A DNA stretch of 8,491 nucleotides, taken from contig JAKBAF010000037.1 of the NCBI GenBank assembly GCA_021809305.1, forward strand, positions 1 to 8,491, in the 5' to 3' direction. Origin of the DNA: a bacterium. Its GTDB lineage: Bacteria > Chlamydiota > Chlamydiia > Chlamydiales > JAFEGQ01. The translations under genes and the position numbers were made by a program. Of the stretch, positions 1 through 6,259 are shown piece by piece. Under the pieces are notes generated by a model. That model saw nothing but the letters and a program-made list of their open reading frames with translations. It was not told where the DNA came from and searched no databases. Positions within the stretch are counted from its first letter, which is position 1, and every line of letters starts with the position of its first letter.

Positions 1-251
1 TTAACAGTTCCGGCAACTACCTACCCCCTATCACTCTTAATGGAGAGACACGTTTAACAAAGCACTCGCTTTGTTGAGTTCGAGAGAGTCATAAAAGAGA
101 CTCCCGAAGGTAATTACTTAAGCCATATTATCTCATATGCCACTGATTTTTGCAAGCCCTCATCGCGAGAAGCCTTGCAAGGACATTTGATTCGATGGAA
201 CAGTAATGCGCGACAGCCAAGATCGACATCTTCTTGAAGGAGGCGATTCTT
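1..251. other. Left-edge region without a supported gene
   Basis: No convincing protein-coding gene is visible here. Two plus-strand frames are open from the left edge but stop at once (at positions 57 and 77), so either could be the last residues of an upstream gene; I cannot choose between them. On the minus strand a promoter (127-155) fires leftward out of the window. The segment just downstream of it holds two small hairpins: a perfect 8-bp stem with loop ACTC (56-75), and a 4-bp stem near 7-19. A further 5-bp hairpin lies at 219-232. A plus-strand AAGGAGG near 235-242 has no start codon at the right distance. The transcript does not match tRNA, 5S rRNA, RNase P RNA or SRP RNA as I know them. 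Confidence 0.5.
127..155 (-). promoter_or_regulatory. Sigma-70-type promoter reading out of the left edge
   Basis: On the minus strand there is TTGCAA (150-155), a 17-base spacer and GATAAT (127-132). The -10 matches consensus at 5 of 6 positions, and spacing is optimal. It lies downstream of the rpsT terminator, so it should start a new transcript near position 120. The first 120 bases of that transcript contain no substantial reading frame, so it is either a long leader of a gene beyond the window or a small RNA. Confidence 0.5.
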
Positions 252-280
252 AAAAAAAACACCCCTGGGAGGGGTGTTTT
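252..280 (-). terminator. Rho-independent terminator of rpsT
   Basis: A perfect 11-bp stem (256-266 paired with 270-280) with a GGG loop on the plus strand is GC-rich in the middle. On the minus strand it runs into eight consecutive T residues (complement of the A tract 252-259). It begins 10 bases after the rpsT stop codon, so it clearly terminates that gene. The plus-strand T run is short and lies within the stem, so read-in from the left may be stopped less well. Confidence 0.93.
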
Positions 281-289
281 GAAGAGATT

Positions 290-583
290 TTAGGCAGCGG
301 TTGTCTGTTGAATTTTCGCTGCAAACCGAGATTTAACACGGTCGGCCTTGCCTTGCTTGAAGATTCCGCGCTTCACTCCCTTATCCATGAAGCTGCAGAC
401 CTCACTGAGTGCCTTTTGAAGATCTCCAGCTTCCCCCTTTTCAAGCAGCTCATTTGCTGAGCGCAGAGAGGTGCGGATGCGAGATTTAAAGGCTCGGTTA
501 ACTAGCCTGCGCTTCTCACTCTGAAGGTGGCTCTTAAGAGCAGACGGGCGTTTTTGCTTCTCTTTGGTCTTTTCTTCGGCCAT
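290..583 (-). CDS. rpsT: 30S ribosomal protein S20 (bS20)
   Basis: The 97-residue product is bS20, a helical protein that binds 16S rRNA early in assembly of the small ribosomal subunit. It is highly basic. The family signature is visible near residues 67-87 as DKGVKRGIFKQGKADRVKSR, the usual Lys/Arg-rich helix, and residues 13-50 carry the expected ALKS...RRLVNRAFKSRIRT pattern. Length is slightly above the E. coli protein (87). The start at 583 is preceded by AAGGAA about nine bases upstream. It has its own promoter (639-667) and terminator (252-280), so it is a single-gene transcript. In E. coli S20 represses its own translation through its leader; the leader here is about 48 bases, and I see no obvious structure proving the same control. 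Confidence 0.96.
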   Translation of the reverse strand: MAEEKTKEKQKRPSALKSHLQSEKRRLVNRAFKSRIRTSLRSANELLEKGEAGDLQKALSEVCSFMDKGVKRGIFKQGKADRVKSRFAAKIQQTTAA

Positions 584-630
584 CGCGTAGGTTCCTTCTT
601 GGCTTTGGATTCAGCTCTTTCGAATAACAA

Positions 631-659
631 TTGAGTGGAGTATATCGAAGGGAGAAAAT
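631..659 (+). promoter_or_regulatory. Weak candidate promoter for the DUF3592-like gene
   Basis: TTGAGT (631-636), a 17-base spacer and GAAAAT (654-659) form a 4/6 plus 4/6 match facing right. It overlaps the divergent rpsT promoter, so the two could interfere. The predicted start near 666 leaves about 35 bases of leader before the ATG at 701. The match is weak and is offered because no better site is seen. Confidence 0.3.
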
Positions 660-667
660 GGCGTCAA
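639..667 (-). promoter_or_regulatory. Promoter of rpsT
   Basis: On the minus strand TTGACG (662-667) is followed by exactly 17 bases and then TATACT (639-644). Both hexamers match the sigma-70 consensus at 5 of 6 positions, as expected for a strongly expressed ribosomal protein gene. Transcription should begin near 632, giving a leader of about 48 bases before the ATG at 583. Confidence 0.8.
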
Positions 668-700
668 AGGTGAAGACTCTCCACTTAAAAGTTTAAAAAA

Positions 701-1159
701 ATGCATCGAAACTCAATCTGGCTTGCTTTTCTGCTGGTCTTTACCGGCGTAACAGCCTTCTTTCTCGCCACAGCAGGGCGAGAGGCATATCTCTACTTTA
801 GTCGGAGCGGGTCTGCTCCTGCCTATGTGGCTGAATGGAAGATCGAAGGGGTTGCTCGCGACAGGTATGTCGCAATGGCTACCTATACGTTTCGGGCAGG
901 GGAGAGCGAGGCGTTTGGAGAGGGAGCCTTGCAGGGCTTTGTCTTTCGCAGTGCTGCAGCGGCGCAAGCCTCTCTGCCCCGCATTAGAGAGACGAGTTGG
1001 AAGGTCTGGTACAACCCGTCTAGCCCCAGCGCTAATTCGCTTGAGAAGGTCTTTCCCACGAGGTCCTGTCTCTATGCTGCGATCCTTCTTGGCGTGCTGA
1101 TTTACCTCGTTGGCCTAGGTGTTTTTGTTGCAAGGCGTGATCGGCTCTCTTCCCACTAG
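701..1159 (+). CDS. DUF3592-like membrane protein
   Basis: This 152-residue protein has a hydrophobic helix at residues 7-26, a loop of roughly 95 residues and a second helix at 124-145 followed by a basic tail (RRDR). The loop contains a Trp in AEW (residue 46), a beta-strand-like stretch VAMATYTF (57-64) and, just before the second helix, VWYNPSSPSANS. This layout, with a YNP.nP motif before the C-terminal helix, is that of the DUF3592 family, whose function is unknown. The loop probably faces outside the cytoplasm, but topology is inferred. No good Shine-Dalgarno precedes the ATG; the upstream bases are A/T-rich. The next gene starts 36 bases downstream on the same strand, so the two are probably co-transcribed. 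Confidence 0.75.
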   Translation: MHRNSIWLAFLLVFTGVTAFFLATAGREAYLYFSRSGSAPAYVAEWKIEGVARDRYVAMATYTFRAGESEAFGEGALQGFVFRSAAAAQASLPRIRETSWKVWYNPSSPSANSLEKVFPTRSCLYAAILLGVLIYLVGLGVFVARRDRLSSH

Positions 1160-1195
1160 GGTGGGATGGCGCTCGAATAATGGAAGAGGCCCCAT

Positions 1196-2263
1196 TTGAC
1201 AAAAGAGCTTACCGTTCTCTTCCCCTCCCTTGCCCAACCCTGCTGGCGAGGTGTGGCTCACATGCTTCGCTCCAACCCAGATGGCCTCTCAATACGGATC
1301 ATTGGGACAGAGCGTTTCAAGGGGTCCTTAGAGCGCCTCCTTGTTCATCAATGCTACGAGACGCCCTATCCTGACGAGCCAGGGTACATCTCCTCTATTG
1401 TCGAGATTTGCGAGGCGGAGAGGATCGACGCCATCTTTGCAGGCTGCGAGCCCGACGCGCGTGCGCTCTCCCTTCATCGAAGAGAGATTGAGTCGCATGG
1501 AGCGAGTCTGGTAATGTCGGACCACGCCATTATCGAGCGGGCAGCCGACAAGGTGGCCTTTATGGAGAGCGTTGCCACGCTTGGGTTGCCAGTTGCGGGC
1601 TGGCGGCTTGTTGATTCTCACGACTCGCTTCGAGCGGGTGCCTTGTCGCTTGGCTATCCTGAGCGGGAAGTGGCGCTGAAGCCGCGGGGCCTCGCTGGAC
1701 GGAAGGGTTTTTGGATTTTGAGTAGCGCCCCTCGCGATGCCACACGCTTCTTTCTGACGCGAGATAAGGAGGAGCGAATCTCGCTTCCTGAGGTGGAGGC
1801 TCTTTATGAGGCTCTTCCCTCTCCCCCAGATCTTCTCTTGATGGAGTACCTTCCGGGTCTTGAGTATTCGGTAGACGCCTTTCGCGGCCAAGAGGTAGCG
1901 GTGGCGATTCCAAGAGAGCGCCTCAAGACCCAGGGTGGACTTTCCATCCACACTCGCTTAGCTGATCGCCCTGATCTTGCCGAGGCAACAGTGAAGATTG
2001 CTGAGGCGCTTGGGCTTACCTCACTCTTTGGAATTCAGTTCCGATTGGATGCAGATGGCGTTCCTAAAGTCTTGGAGTGCAACCCTCGTATCCAGGCGAG
2101 TATTGGCTTAAGCTTGCTAAGCGGTGCAAACCTTGCTTGGATGGCCCTTCAAGAGGCCTTAGGGGATCGTGCGGTTCGTCCCCCCTCCCTTTCTACTAAG
2201 GGAGAGCTCAGGTGGATCTGGCGCGGCCTTATTGAAGGTGAGCGCGGCTCTGCGGCCTTTTAA
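1196..2263 (+). CDS. CarB-like ATP-grasp domain ligase
   Basis: The 355-residue product looks like a stand-alone ATP-grasp enzyme related to the carbamoyl-phosphate synthase large-subunit fold. Such enzymes use ATP to activate a carboxylate and join it to an amine or thiol; the substrate here is unknown. Residues 1-110 form the pre-ATP-grasp domain (TVLFPSLAQP, then IDAIFAGCEPDA). DK at 118-119 opens the ATP-binding domain, K162 in VALKPRG should contact ATP, E217 in LLMEYLPG lies at the hinge, and E294 and N296 in VLECNPR are the usual Mg-binding pair with R298. The start is TTG, chosen because GAGG (1186-1189) lies six bases upstream and a TAA in the same frame at 1178 excludes anything earlier; the next in-frame ATG at 1262 would cut into the conserved first strand. 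Its 3' end overlaps lepB on the other strand by 35 bases. Confidence 0.82.
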   Translation: MTKELTVLFPSLAQPCWRGVAHMLRSNPDGLSIRIIGTERFKGSLERLLVHQCYETPYPDEPGYISSIVEICEAERIDAIFAGCEPDARALSLHRREIESHGASLVMSDHAIIERAADKVAFMESVATLGLPVAGWRLVDSHDSLRAGALSLGYPEREVALKPRGLAGRKGFWILSSAPRDATRFFLTRDKEERISLPEVEALYEALPSPPDLLLMEYLPGLEYSVDAFRGQEVAVAIPRERLKTQGGLSIHTRLADRPDLAEATVKIAEALGLTSLFGIQFRLDADGVPKVLECNPRIQASIGLSLLSGANLAWMALQEALGDRAVRPPSLSTKGELRWIWRGLIEGERGSAAF

Positions 2264-4199
2264 CACTCTTAAGGTCATCATCCCCAGCGCTTAACTTAAC
2301 AAAAAGTACCTTGCGTCTCTCTCGCAGCTTAAGGGCGCCAAGCATTGCTAGAATCAGGGCAGCAAGACCCCATAAGGTGAGCGTTGGCCAGGTCATGAGC
2401 GAGGGGGCGCTATGAGGGGGAAGGCCGAACCGTTTTCCGAGAGGCCAGAGTATGAGTAGCGGTGTGCCCTGGATGTTGGACTCAGGGATAAAGCCAAAGT
2501 AGCGGCTATCACCGCTCGATGAGTAGTTATCGCCGAGGCCAAGGTACATCTTATCTGGAATGCGCAGACCGAAGGTGCGAAGCCTATCAAGATCGGGCCG
2601 CCCCTCTTTTAGGGGAGGGCCAAGATCTTTGAAGGGGAGGTAGGGGCGATGAGAAGAGGCGCTTCTTGCTCTGGCCTCTTCGATATCGTTGAAGGCAACA
2701 AGGGTGGGGTCATCGCTTGTGAGTAGGGGATGGCCAAAGAGGCAGAGGTCGCCATCACGGAAATAGACAAAGCGGGATGGGTAGTAGGTTTGGTTACTAG
2801 CAGACGGGGCGAGAAGTGTGGAGAATTCAACTCCTAGATTGAAGAGGCGCTGGATGTTTTCAATGGAGTGAGAGTTAAGGGGGTGGTCTTGCGGCGCAAT
2901 CTTGCGAATACCGGCGTGGCCTACAAGGTAGAGGGTGCCTTTTTCAAATTCGTAGCGCCCGTCAGGGACGTCTTTGAAGCAGGGCTTATGGGAGAGGTCT
3001 TGAGAGTTTGGTGAATCGGATCTCTCTGGGGTCACATAGCCCCCTTTTACAACAAAACGGGAGGTGAAAAGGTGGGAGAGGAGCCTTTCAAGGTGCTGCT
3101 TGCTTAAGGGAATAAGTGAGACCTCGGGATTCAAATAGGGGCGAGGGCCATAGGCTCGCTGAACCTCTTGCGGACGGGGGTAGGTGAGAAGGGGGTGGTG
3201 GCGCAGCTCAAGATAAAGGGGGACATCAGGTAGGTTTTCGCTCAAGGCAGATGAGAATTTAACCACTTCCTGGCGGGTCAGCAGGCGGGCCTTGGCATAG
3301 TTATCCATGCCATAGAGCTGAGCGTAGGTGTGGAGGTGCTCCTTTGAGGCTTTTGCAGGCTTTTCGGGGATCCACTCTCCAGTGCTTATCAGGAGCTCAC
3401 CGTGAGCGGCGCCGCGCGCATCGAGCCGCATCTTGCCAACGGGCTGGTTCATCTGATGGAAGAGTAGGGGCTGGAGGGGAGAACCAGGAGTCTTTGGGCC
3501 GAGGGAGATCTTCCCCTCGAAAGAGATAAAGGGGACGGCCTCAACTTCCTGAATCCAAGGGCTCTCTCTTAGAACCGCAAGGTCTGCGCCTTCACTGTCG
3601 ATTCCATAGATCTTGCCGCCATAGAAATAGAGAGTATCACCGGGTTTTCCCATGCACCGCTTGATAAGGCGGCGCTTGCTTGGGAAGATGAGGAAGTTGC
3701 GGGTATCCTGATCGGAGATATCCATCCCCTCCGATGTGAAGATAAAGACGTCTGTCCGGTTGATAAGAGAGGGGTCGAAGGCGAAATGAGCGGGAAGAAG
3801 GGGAATATTGATTCCAAACGCGGTTTTTGAGGCAACAAGATGGTCGAGCTCTTGAAAAGAGGGACGCATAGAGCCGCTTGGGATGCGCATCGGCTCAAAC
3901 CACATGGAACGCACAACTGTGGCGAGCACGAGGGCGAAGAGTAGAGCGAGCGCAATCTCTTTAACCTGCATAATGAGCGGTCGCTTAAGCGGGCCATTAA
4001 AGAGCGGTCCTACCTCCCTTGCAAGATCTGCTGCGCGCGTGACATCCTCACTATCAATGGCTGCTTGCAAGGAGGAGAGGAGCGCTTCGACCTTTTGCAA
4101 GTCGCTAGGTGATAGTCGCTTCCATCGCTTCTTATAGAGGATGGAGGCTCTTTGGAGGATGCGGCGGGGGCGCCTTAACTGAGACGTGCGCTCTTTCAT
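2229..4199 (-). CDS. lepB: Type I signal peptidase, large chlamydial form
   Basis: The 656-residue protein is signal peptidase I, which cuts signal peptides from exported proteins at the outer face of the inner membrane. A cytoplasmic N-terminal stretch of about 77 residues precedes one membrane helix (81-97). Then come the catalytic serine S110 in IPSGSM, the catalytic lysine K180 in RRLIKRCMGKPGD, and the late conserved box GDNYSSSGDSRYFGF at 556-570. About 375 residues separate Lys180 from that box, far more than in E. coli LepB (324 residues in total); large forms of about 630 residues are known in Chlamydia. A second membrane helix lies at 601-625, with a basic C-terminal tail. The ATG at 4199 is preferred because GAGAGG precedes it and a longer form from 4343 would run into the F-box gene. 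It lies 41 bases after the F-box gene and may be co-transcribed with it. Confidence 0.93.
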   Translation of the reverse strand: MKERTSQLRRPRRILQRASILYKKRWKRLSPSDLQKVEALLSSLQAAIDSEDVTRAADLAREVGPLFNGPLKRPLIMQVKEIALALLFALVLATVVRSMWFEPMRIPSGSMRPSFQELDHLVASKTAFGINIPLLPAHFAFDPSLINRTDVFIFTSEGMDISDQDTRNFLIFPSKRRLIKRCMGKPGDTLYFYGGKIYGIDSEGADLAVLRESPWIQEVEAVPFISFEGKISLGPKTPGSPLQPLLFHQMNQPVGKMRLDARGAAHGELLISTGEWIPEKPAKASKEHLHTYAQLYGMDNYAKARLLTRQEVVKFSSALSENLPDVPLYLELRHHPLLTYPRPQEVQRAYGPRPYLNPEVSLIPLSKQHLERLLSHLFTSRFVVKGGYVTPERSDSPNSQDLSHKPCFKDVPDGRYEFEKGTLYLVGHAGIRKIAPQDHPLNSHSIENIQRLFNLGVEFSTLLAPSASNQTYYPSRFVYFRDGDLCLFGHPLLTSDDPTLVAFNDIEEARARSASSHRPYLPFKDLGPPLKEGRPDLDRLRTFGLRIPDKMYLGLGDNYSSSGDSRYFGFIPESNIQGTPLLILWPLGKRFGLPPHSAPSLMTWPTLTLWGLAALILAMLGALKLRERRKVLFVKLSAGDDDLKSVKRPQSRAHLQ

Positions 4200-4240
4200 T
4201 AGCCTCTCTCGTTTCGTAAATAGTAGTAGAGAGTAACAAA

Positions 4241-5878
4241 TTAGAACCTTAAAGCGCGAGCTTCTCCCGAGCTTGCAGGTGGAGCTATTCTTGTACGCTC
4301 TGTTGCGAAGAGGGGCCTGTAGTATCGTCCGGACTCGTTCCATACCGTAAAGGCGGTACCGACCAGGGCGGCTACATATCCTATGGTTTGCATAGAATTT
4401 TCTGGAAAAACATAGAGGGAGACGAGACCTATGGCTATGCAGCCAAAAAGAATTTTTAGCGGACCCGAATCAGGAGTAATCTGTATGTATCTGAAGAAAA
4501 ACCCTATTACAATTCCTAAAAAAAGAAAGACAGCCGCGACTGGAAAGCCAAGCCTATTGCCATTGTTCGAGCAGGCTATGAAAATGGCAACGGTTGCAAA
4601 GAGCATCATGGCCGAAAGGGGCCGCATCGCAGGGCGGCGTGCTTTGGGCTTTGAAAGAGAGGAGGAGTGTAAATAATCAGCAATCATCAAGTGGTTAAAT
4701 ATCGATGTTCGCCGCCAAAGCTCGTACACCCCTAAGGGACTGATGTTGGCATCGACAAGCTCATAGCTACCCTGTCCAAGAGCACTTCTTCCAAAGAGAG
4801 AGGGATGCTGGCCCTCTTCAAGACGAATCCGTATCACCCTGTTCCTGTCAGAAAGGCTTAAGATGAGAAAGCTCCCACACGGGACGACTGTGATTTTCTG
4901 TAGAGATTCCAACGTGCCGAACTCTTCCATCGCGAAGGACCAGCAGGGCTCCGCACCCTCCTCTGATAAGAGGCTATGTATTGAACAGCTTTGAGGAGTC
5001 TCGTCACTGCCCCCGATGAGACAGATATAGACCTCGCCTTGCCATGCAAAACTAAAGAGAGAGGTCGTGTGATTTTTCGACCCCGTAATCGTTTTGTTTG
5101 TTGCGCACTCCCAACCCTCTCTCTGCTCATAGAGTGATATCGTGAGCTCATCCCCTTCCCCTCTTGTTCCCGTTATAATTTGAGGAGCTGGCGCAAACTC
5201 AACGGGCGCTATCAAAGTATGTGCATCAAGTGGGAGCTGCTCGTGCCATTCTTCTTCAACGATAGAGCCGATGTCGACCGCTCCATTGACCCAGTGAAGC
5301 GCGAGGAGACCTGGAAAGAGAAGCTGGAATTTGGCTAGCGATTTTGAGCATCGATGAGTGAAGAGAGGGAGTCCCGTCTCTCCGAGTAGCTTTAGTTCCC
5401 CCCCTTCATAGATAAGAGGCAGTGGCATGGGGTGACCCTCGATCGCAACGGCTGTAATAAGCAATCTAAGTTCTTGATTGGCGGGAAGCTTTACGGTCAT
5501 TCGCGATCCCTTTGAAGGTGCGATGGGCCATGCCGAAAATTGACTAGGTGAGCTGGCCCAGGCCACTAGCGCATCGCCTTGCCGCATGAGGCCATGCACT
5601 AAATAGGGCATCATATCCACCTGCAATTGCCGGCAACCAGGCTTCATCTTTCCTAATAGACCAAGGAAGAGTTGCTTGTAAGCCTCCTTGTTCTCCAAGG
5701 AGTGGCTCGGCTCCCCAGCGAAATCTCTTATCCACTCCTTTCTCCAGAAGAGGGCGTCATCTGCAGCCAGCTTAAAGACCCTGCAGACGGCTGCCAACTT
5801 CAGGTGGTCGCTCACGGGTAAAAAGCTAAAAATATGACAGATAAGTTCTTGGGGTAATCCTAGCCCGTTTATCTCCAT
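4241..5878 (-). CDS. F-box protein with four C-terminal membrane helices
   Basis: This 545-residue protein opens with a textbook F-box at residues 8-52 (LPQELICHIFSFLPVSD, then LKLAAVCRVFK and ALFWRKEW). That eukaryotic motif binds Skp1 and recruits the Cullin-1 ubiquitin ligase; bacteria have no such ligase, so the partner would be in the host. Residues 90-400 are soluble, look beta-rich and match no family I recognise; a propeller-like fold is possible. After a basic stretch (SKPKARRPAMR) four hydrophobic helices follow at about 421-437, 444-464, 473-491 and 499-514. They form two close hairpins with loops of six or seven residues, like the bilobed domains of Inc proteins. A clear TAGGAG lies six bases before the ATG. 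The 3' part is A/T-richer than lepB. No secretion signal is recognisable by eye. The F-box call is firm; the role as inclusion-membrane effector is inferred. Confidence 0.88.
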   Translation of the reverse strand: MEINGLGLPQELICHIFSFLPVSDHLKLAAVCRVFKLAADDALFWRKEWIRDFAGEPSHSLENKEAYKQLFLGLLGKMKPGCRQLQVDMMPYLVHGLMRQGDALVAWASSPSQFSAWPIAPSKGSRMTVKLPANQELRLLITAVAIEGHPMPLPLIYEGGELKLLGETGLPLFTHRCSKSLAKFQLLFPGLLALHWVNGAVDIGSIVEEEWHEQLPLDAHTLIAPVEFAPAPQIITGTRGEGDELTISLYEQREGWECATNKTITGSKNHTTSLFSFAWQGEVYICLIGGSDETPQSCSIHSLLSEEGAEPCWSFAMEEFGTLESLQKITVVPCGSFLILSLSDRNRVIRIRLEEGQHPSLFGRSALGQGSYELVDANISPLGVYELWRRTSIFNHLMIADYLHSSSLSKPKARRPAMRPLSAMMLFATVAIFIACSNNGNRLGFPVAAVFLFLGIVIGFFFRYIQITPDSGPLKILFGCIAIGLVSLYVFPENSMQTIGYVAALVGTAFTVWNESGRYYRPLFATERTRIAPPASSGEARALRF

Positions 5879-5884
5879 TTTTTG

Positions 5885-5890
5885 CTCCTA
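5885..5890 (-). promoter_or_regulatory. Ribosome binding site of the F-box gene
   Basis: On the minus strand TAGGAG lies six bases before the ATG at 5878. It is a strong site and fixes this start, giving the F-box at its natural position eight residues in. Confidence 0.75.
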
Positions 5891-5895
5891 AAATA

Positions 5896-5908
5896 GAGAG
5901 AGTCTCTC
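5896..5908. repeat. Perfect 13-base inverted repeat in the F-box leader
   Basis: GAGAGAGTCTCTC reads as 5-bp arms with a three-base loop in the minus-strand RNA (GAGAG-ACT-CTCTC). It sits between the candidate -10 element and the ribosome binding site of the F-box gene. It could be an operator or an RNA hairpin near the ribosome binding site; nothing in the sequence decides which, and short purine/pyrimidine repeats of this kind can arise by chance. Confidence 0.4.
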
Positions 5909-5921
5909 CCGTAAAAGTTGC

Positions 5922-5950
5922 ATTATGCGCCTCTAATTCGAATGATTCCA
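5922..5950 (-). promoter_or_regulatory. Candidate promoter of the F-box gene (and lepB)
   Basis: On the minus strand CATAAT (5922-5927) matches the -10 consensus at 5 of 6 positions. Seventeen bases upstream is TGGAAT (5945-5950), a poor -35 with 3 of 6 matches. The start would be near 5915, about 37 bases before the ATG. The -10 makes the site plausible and the -35 makes it uncertain. Confidence 0.35.
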
Positions 5951-5951
5951 G

Positions 5952-5976
5952 AGAGAAGCATCGTTATCGTTTCTCT
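5952..5976. repeat. Inverted repeat flanking a tandem ATCGTT repeat
   Basis: AGAGAA (5952-5957) and its reverse complement TTCTCT (5971-5976) flank two head-to-tail copies of ATCGTT (5960-5971). The element lies in the divergent region between the F-box gene and the small secreted gene, next to the candidate -35 elements of both. A regulator-binding site is a reasonable guess; no known operator is recognised. Confidence 0.4.
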
Positions 5977-6002
5977 AGACCGGAAACCTAAAGCAATATA
6001 AG
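5974..6002 (+). promoter_or_regulatory. Candidate promoter of the small secreted peptide gene
   Basis: TATAAG (5997-6002) matches the -10 consensus at 5 of 6 positions, with TCTAGA (5974-5979, 3 of 6) 17 bases upstream. The start would be near 6009, about 45 bases before the ATG at 6054. The -35 overlaps the inverted repeat at 5952-5976. The call is uncertain because of the weak -35. Confidence 0.33.
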
Positions 6003-6053
6003 TTCTATATGGCATTGGCACAACAGACCGCAAATGAGTAAGGAGATTTGATT

Positions 6054-6227
6054 ATGAAAAATGCTTTGCTATTCGCTTTTCTATGCGTGATCGGTACTCA
6101 GGCTTTCGCAGACTCATCCGCGGATCAAGCGGTTGAACAGACAGTGGCTGCTGGCGATATCTCCCAAGGAGATATGGGTAGTGATGCAGAGGGCCAGACT
6201 GGCCAGGTTGAACAGCCTGCTAGCTAA
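6054..6227 (+). CDS. Small secreted acidic peptide
   Basis: A 57-residue reading frame starts at an ATG eight bases after AAGGAG (6040-6045) and ends with two consecutive TAA codons. Residues 1-19, MKNALLFAFLCVIGTQAFA, form a classic Sec signal peptide: a lysine, a hydrophobic core and AFA before the predicted cut. Cys11 lies inside the hydrophobic core without a lipobox, so it is not a lipoprotein. The mature part of about 38 residues is acidic, rich in Gln, Ala, Gly and Ser, has no cysteine and is probably unstructured. It contains two similar pieces, DQAVEQT and GQVEQPA. I do not recognise a family. It is divergent from the F-box gene, and the NTT gene downstream has its own promoter. The strong ribosome binding site, signal peptide and double stop support a real gene; the destination (periplasm, envelope or beyond) is unknown. 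Confidence 0.75.
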   Translation: MKNALLFAFLCVIGTQAFADSSADQAVEQTVAAGDISQGDMGSDAEGQTGQVEQPAS

Positions 6228-6259
6228 TAACCTCACCTGAGTGGCGTCTGCGGATAGTT

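Noticed and set aside
1..120. 5S rRNA or other known stable RNA on the minus strand at the left edge
   Set aside because: A short GC-rich piece near the edge is loosely 5S-like, but the rest does not fit the conserved loops, and no known RNA could be matched.
206..251. Tiny 15-codon plus-strand frame before the rpsT terminator
   Set aside because: It has no ribosome binding site, no promoter and nothing distinctive in its translation.
1180..1374. ATG-started 64-codon frame overlapping the ATP-grasp gene start
   Set aside because: It is out of frame with the clear ATP-grasp protein, and the translation shows no protein-like features.
1328..1951. 207-codon minus-strand frame inside the ATP-grasp gene
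   Set aside because: It is antisense to a gene with intact catalytic motifs, and the translation resembles no protein family.
4200..4343. Longer lepB reading frame starting at 4343 (48 extra residues)
   Set aside because: The extension overlaps the end of the F-box gene out of frame, looks unlike a signal peptidase N terminus, and the ATG at 4199 has a ribosome binding site.
6015..6033. Possible sigma-54 promoter (TTGGCAC ... GC) before the small secreted gene
   Set aside because: The GG to GC distance is 13 rather than 12 bases and the TT before GC is missing.
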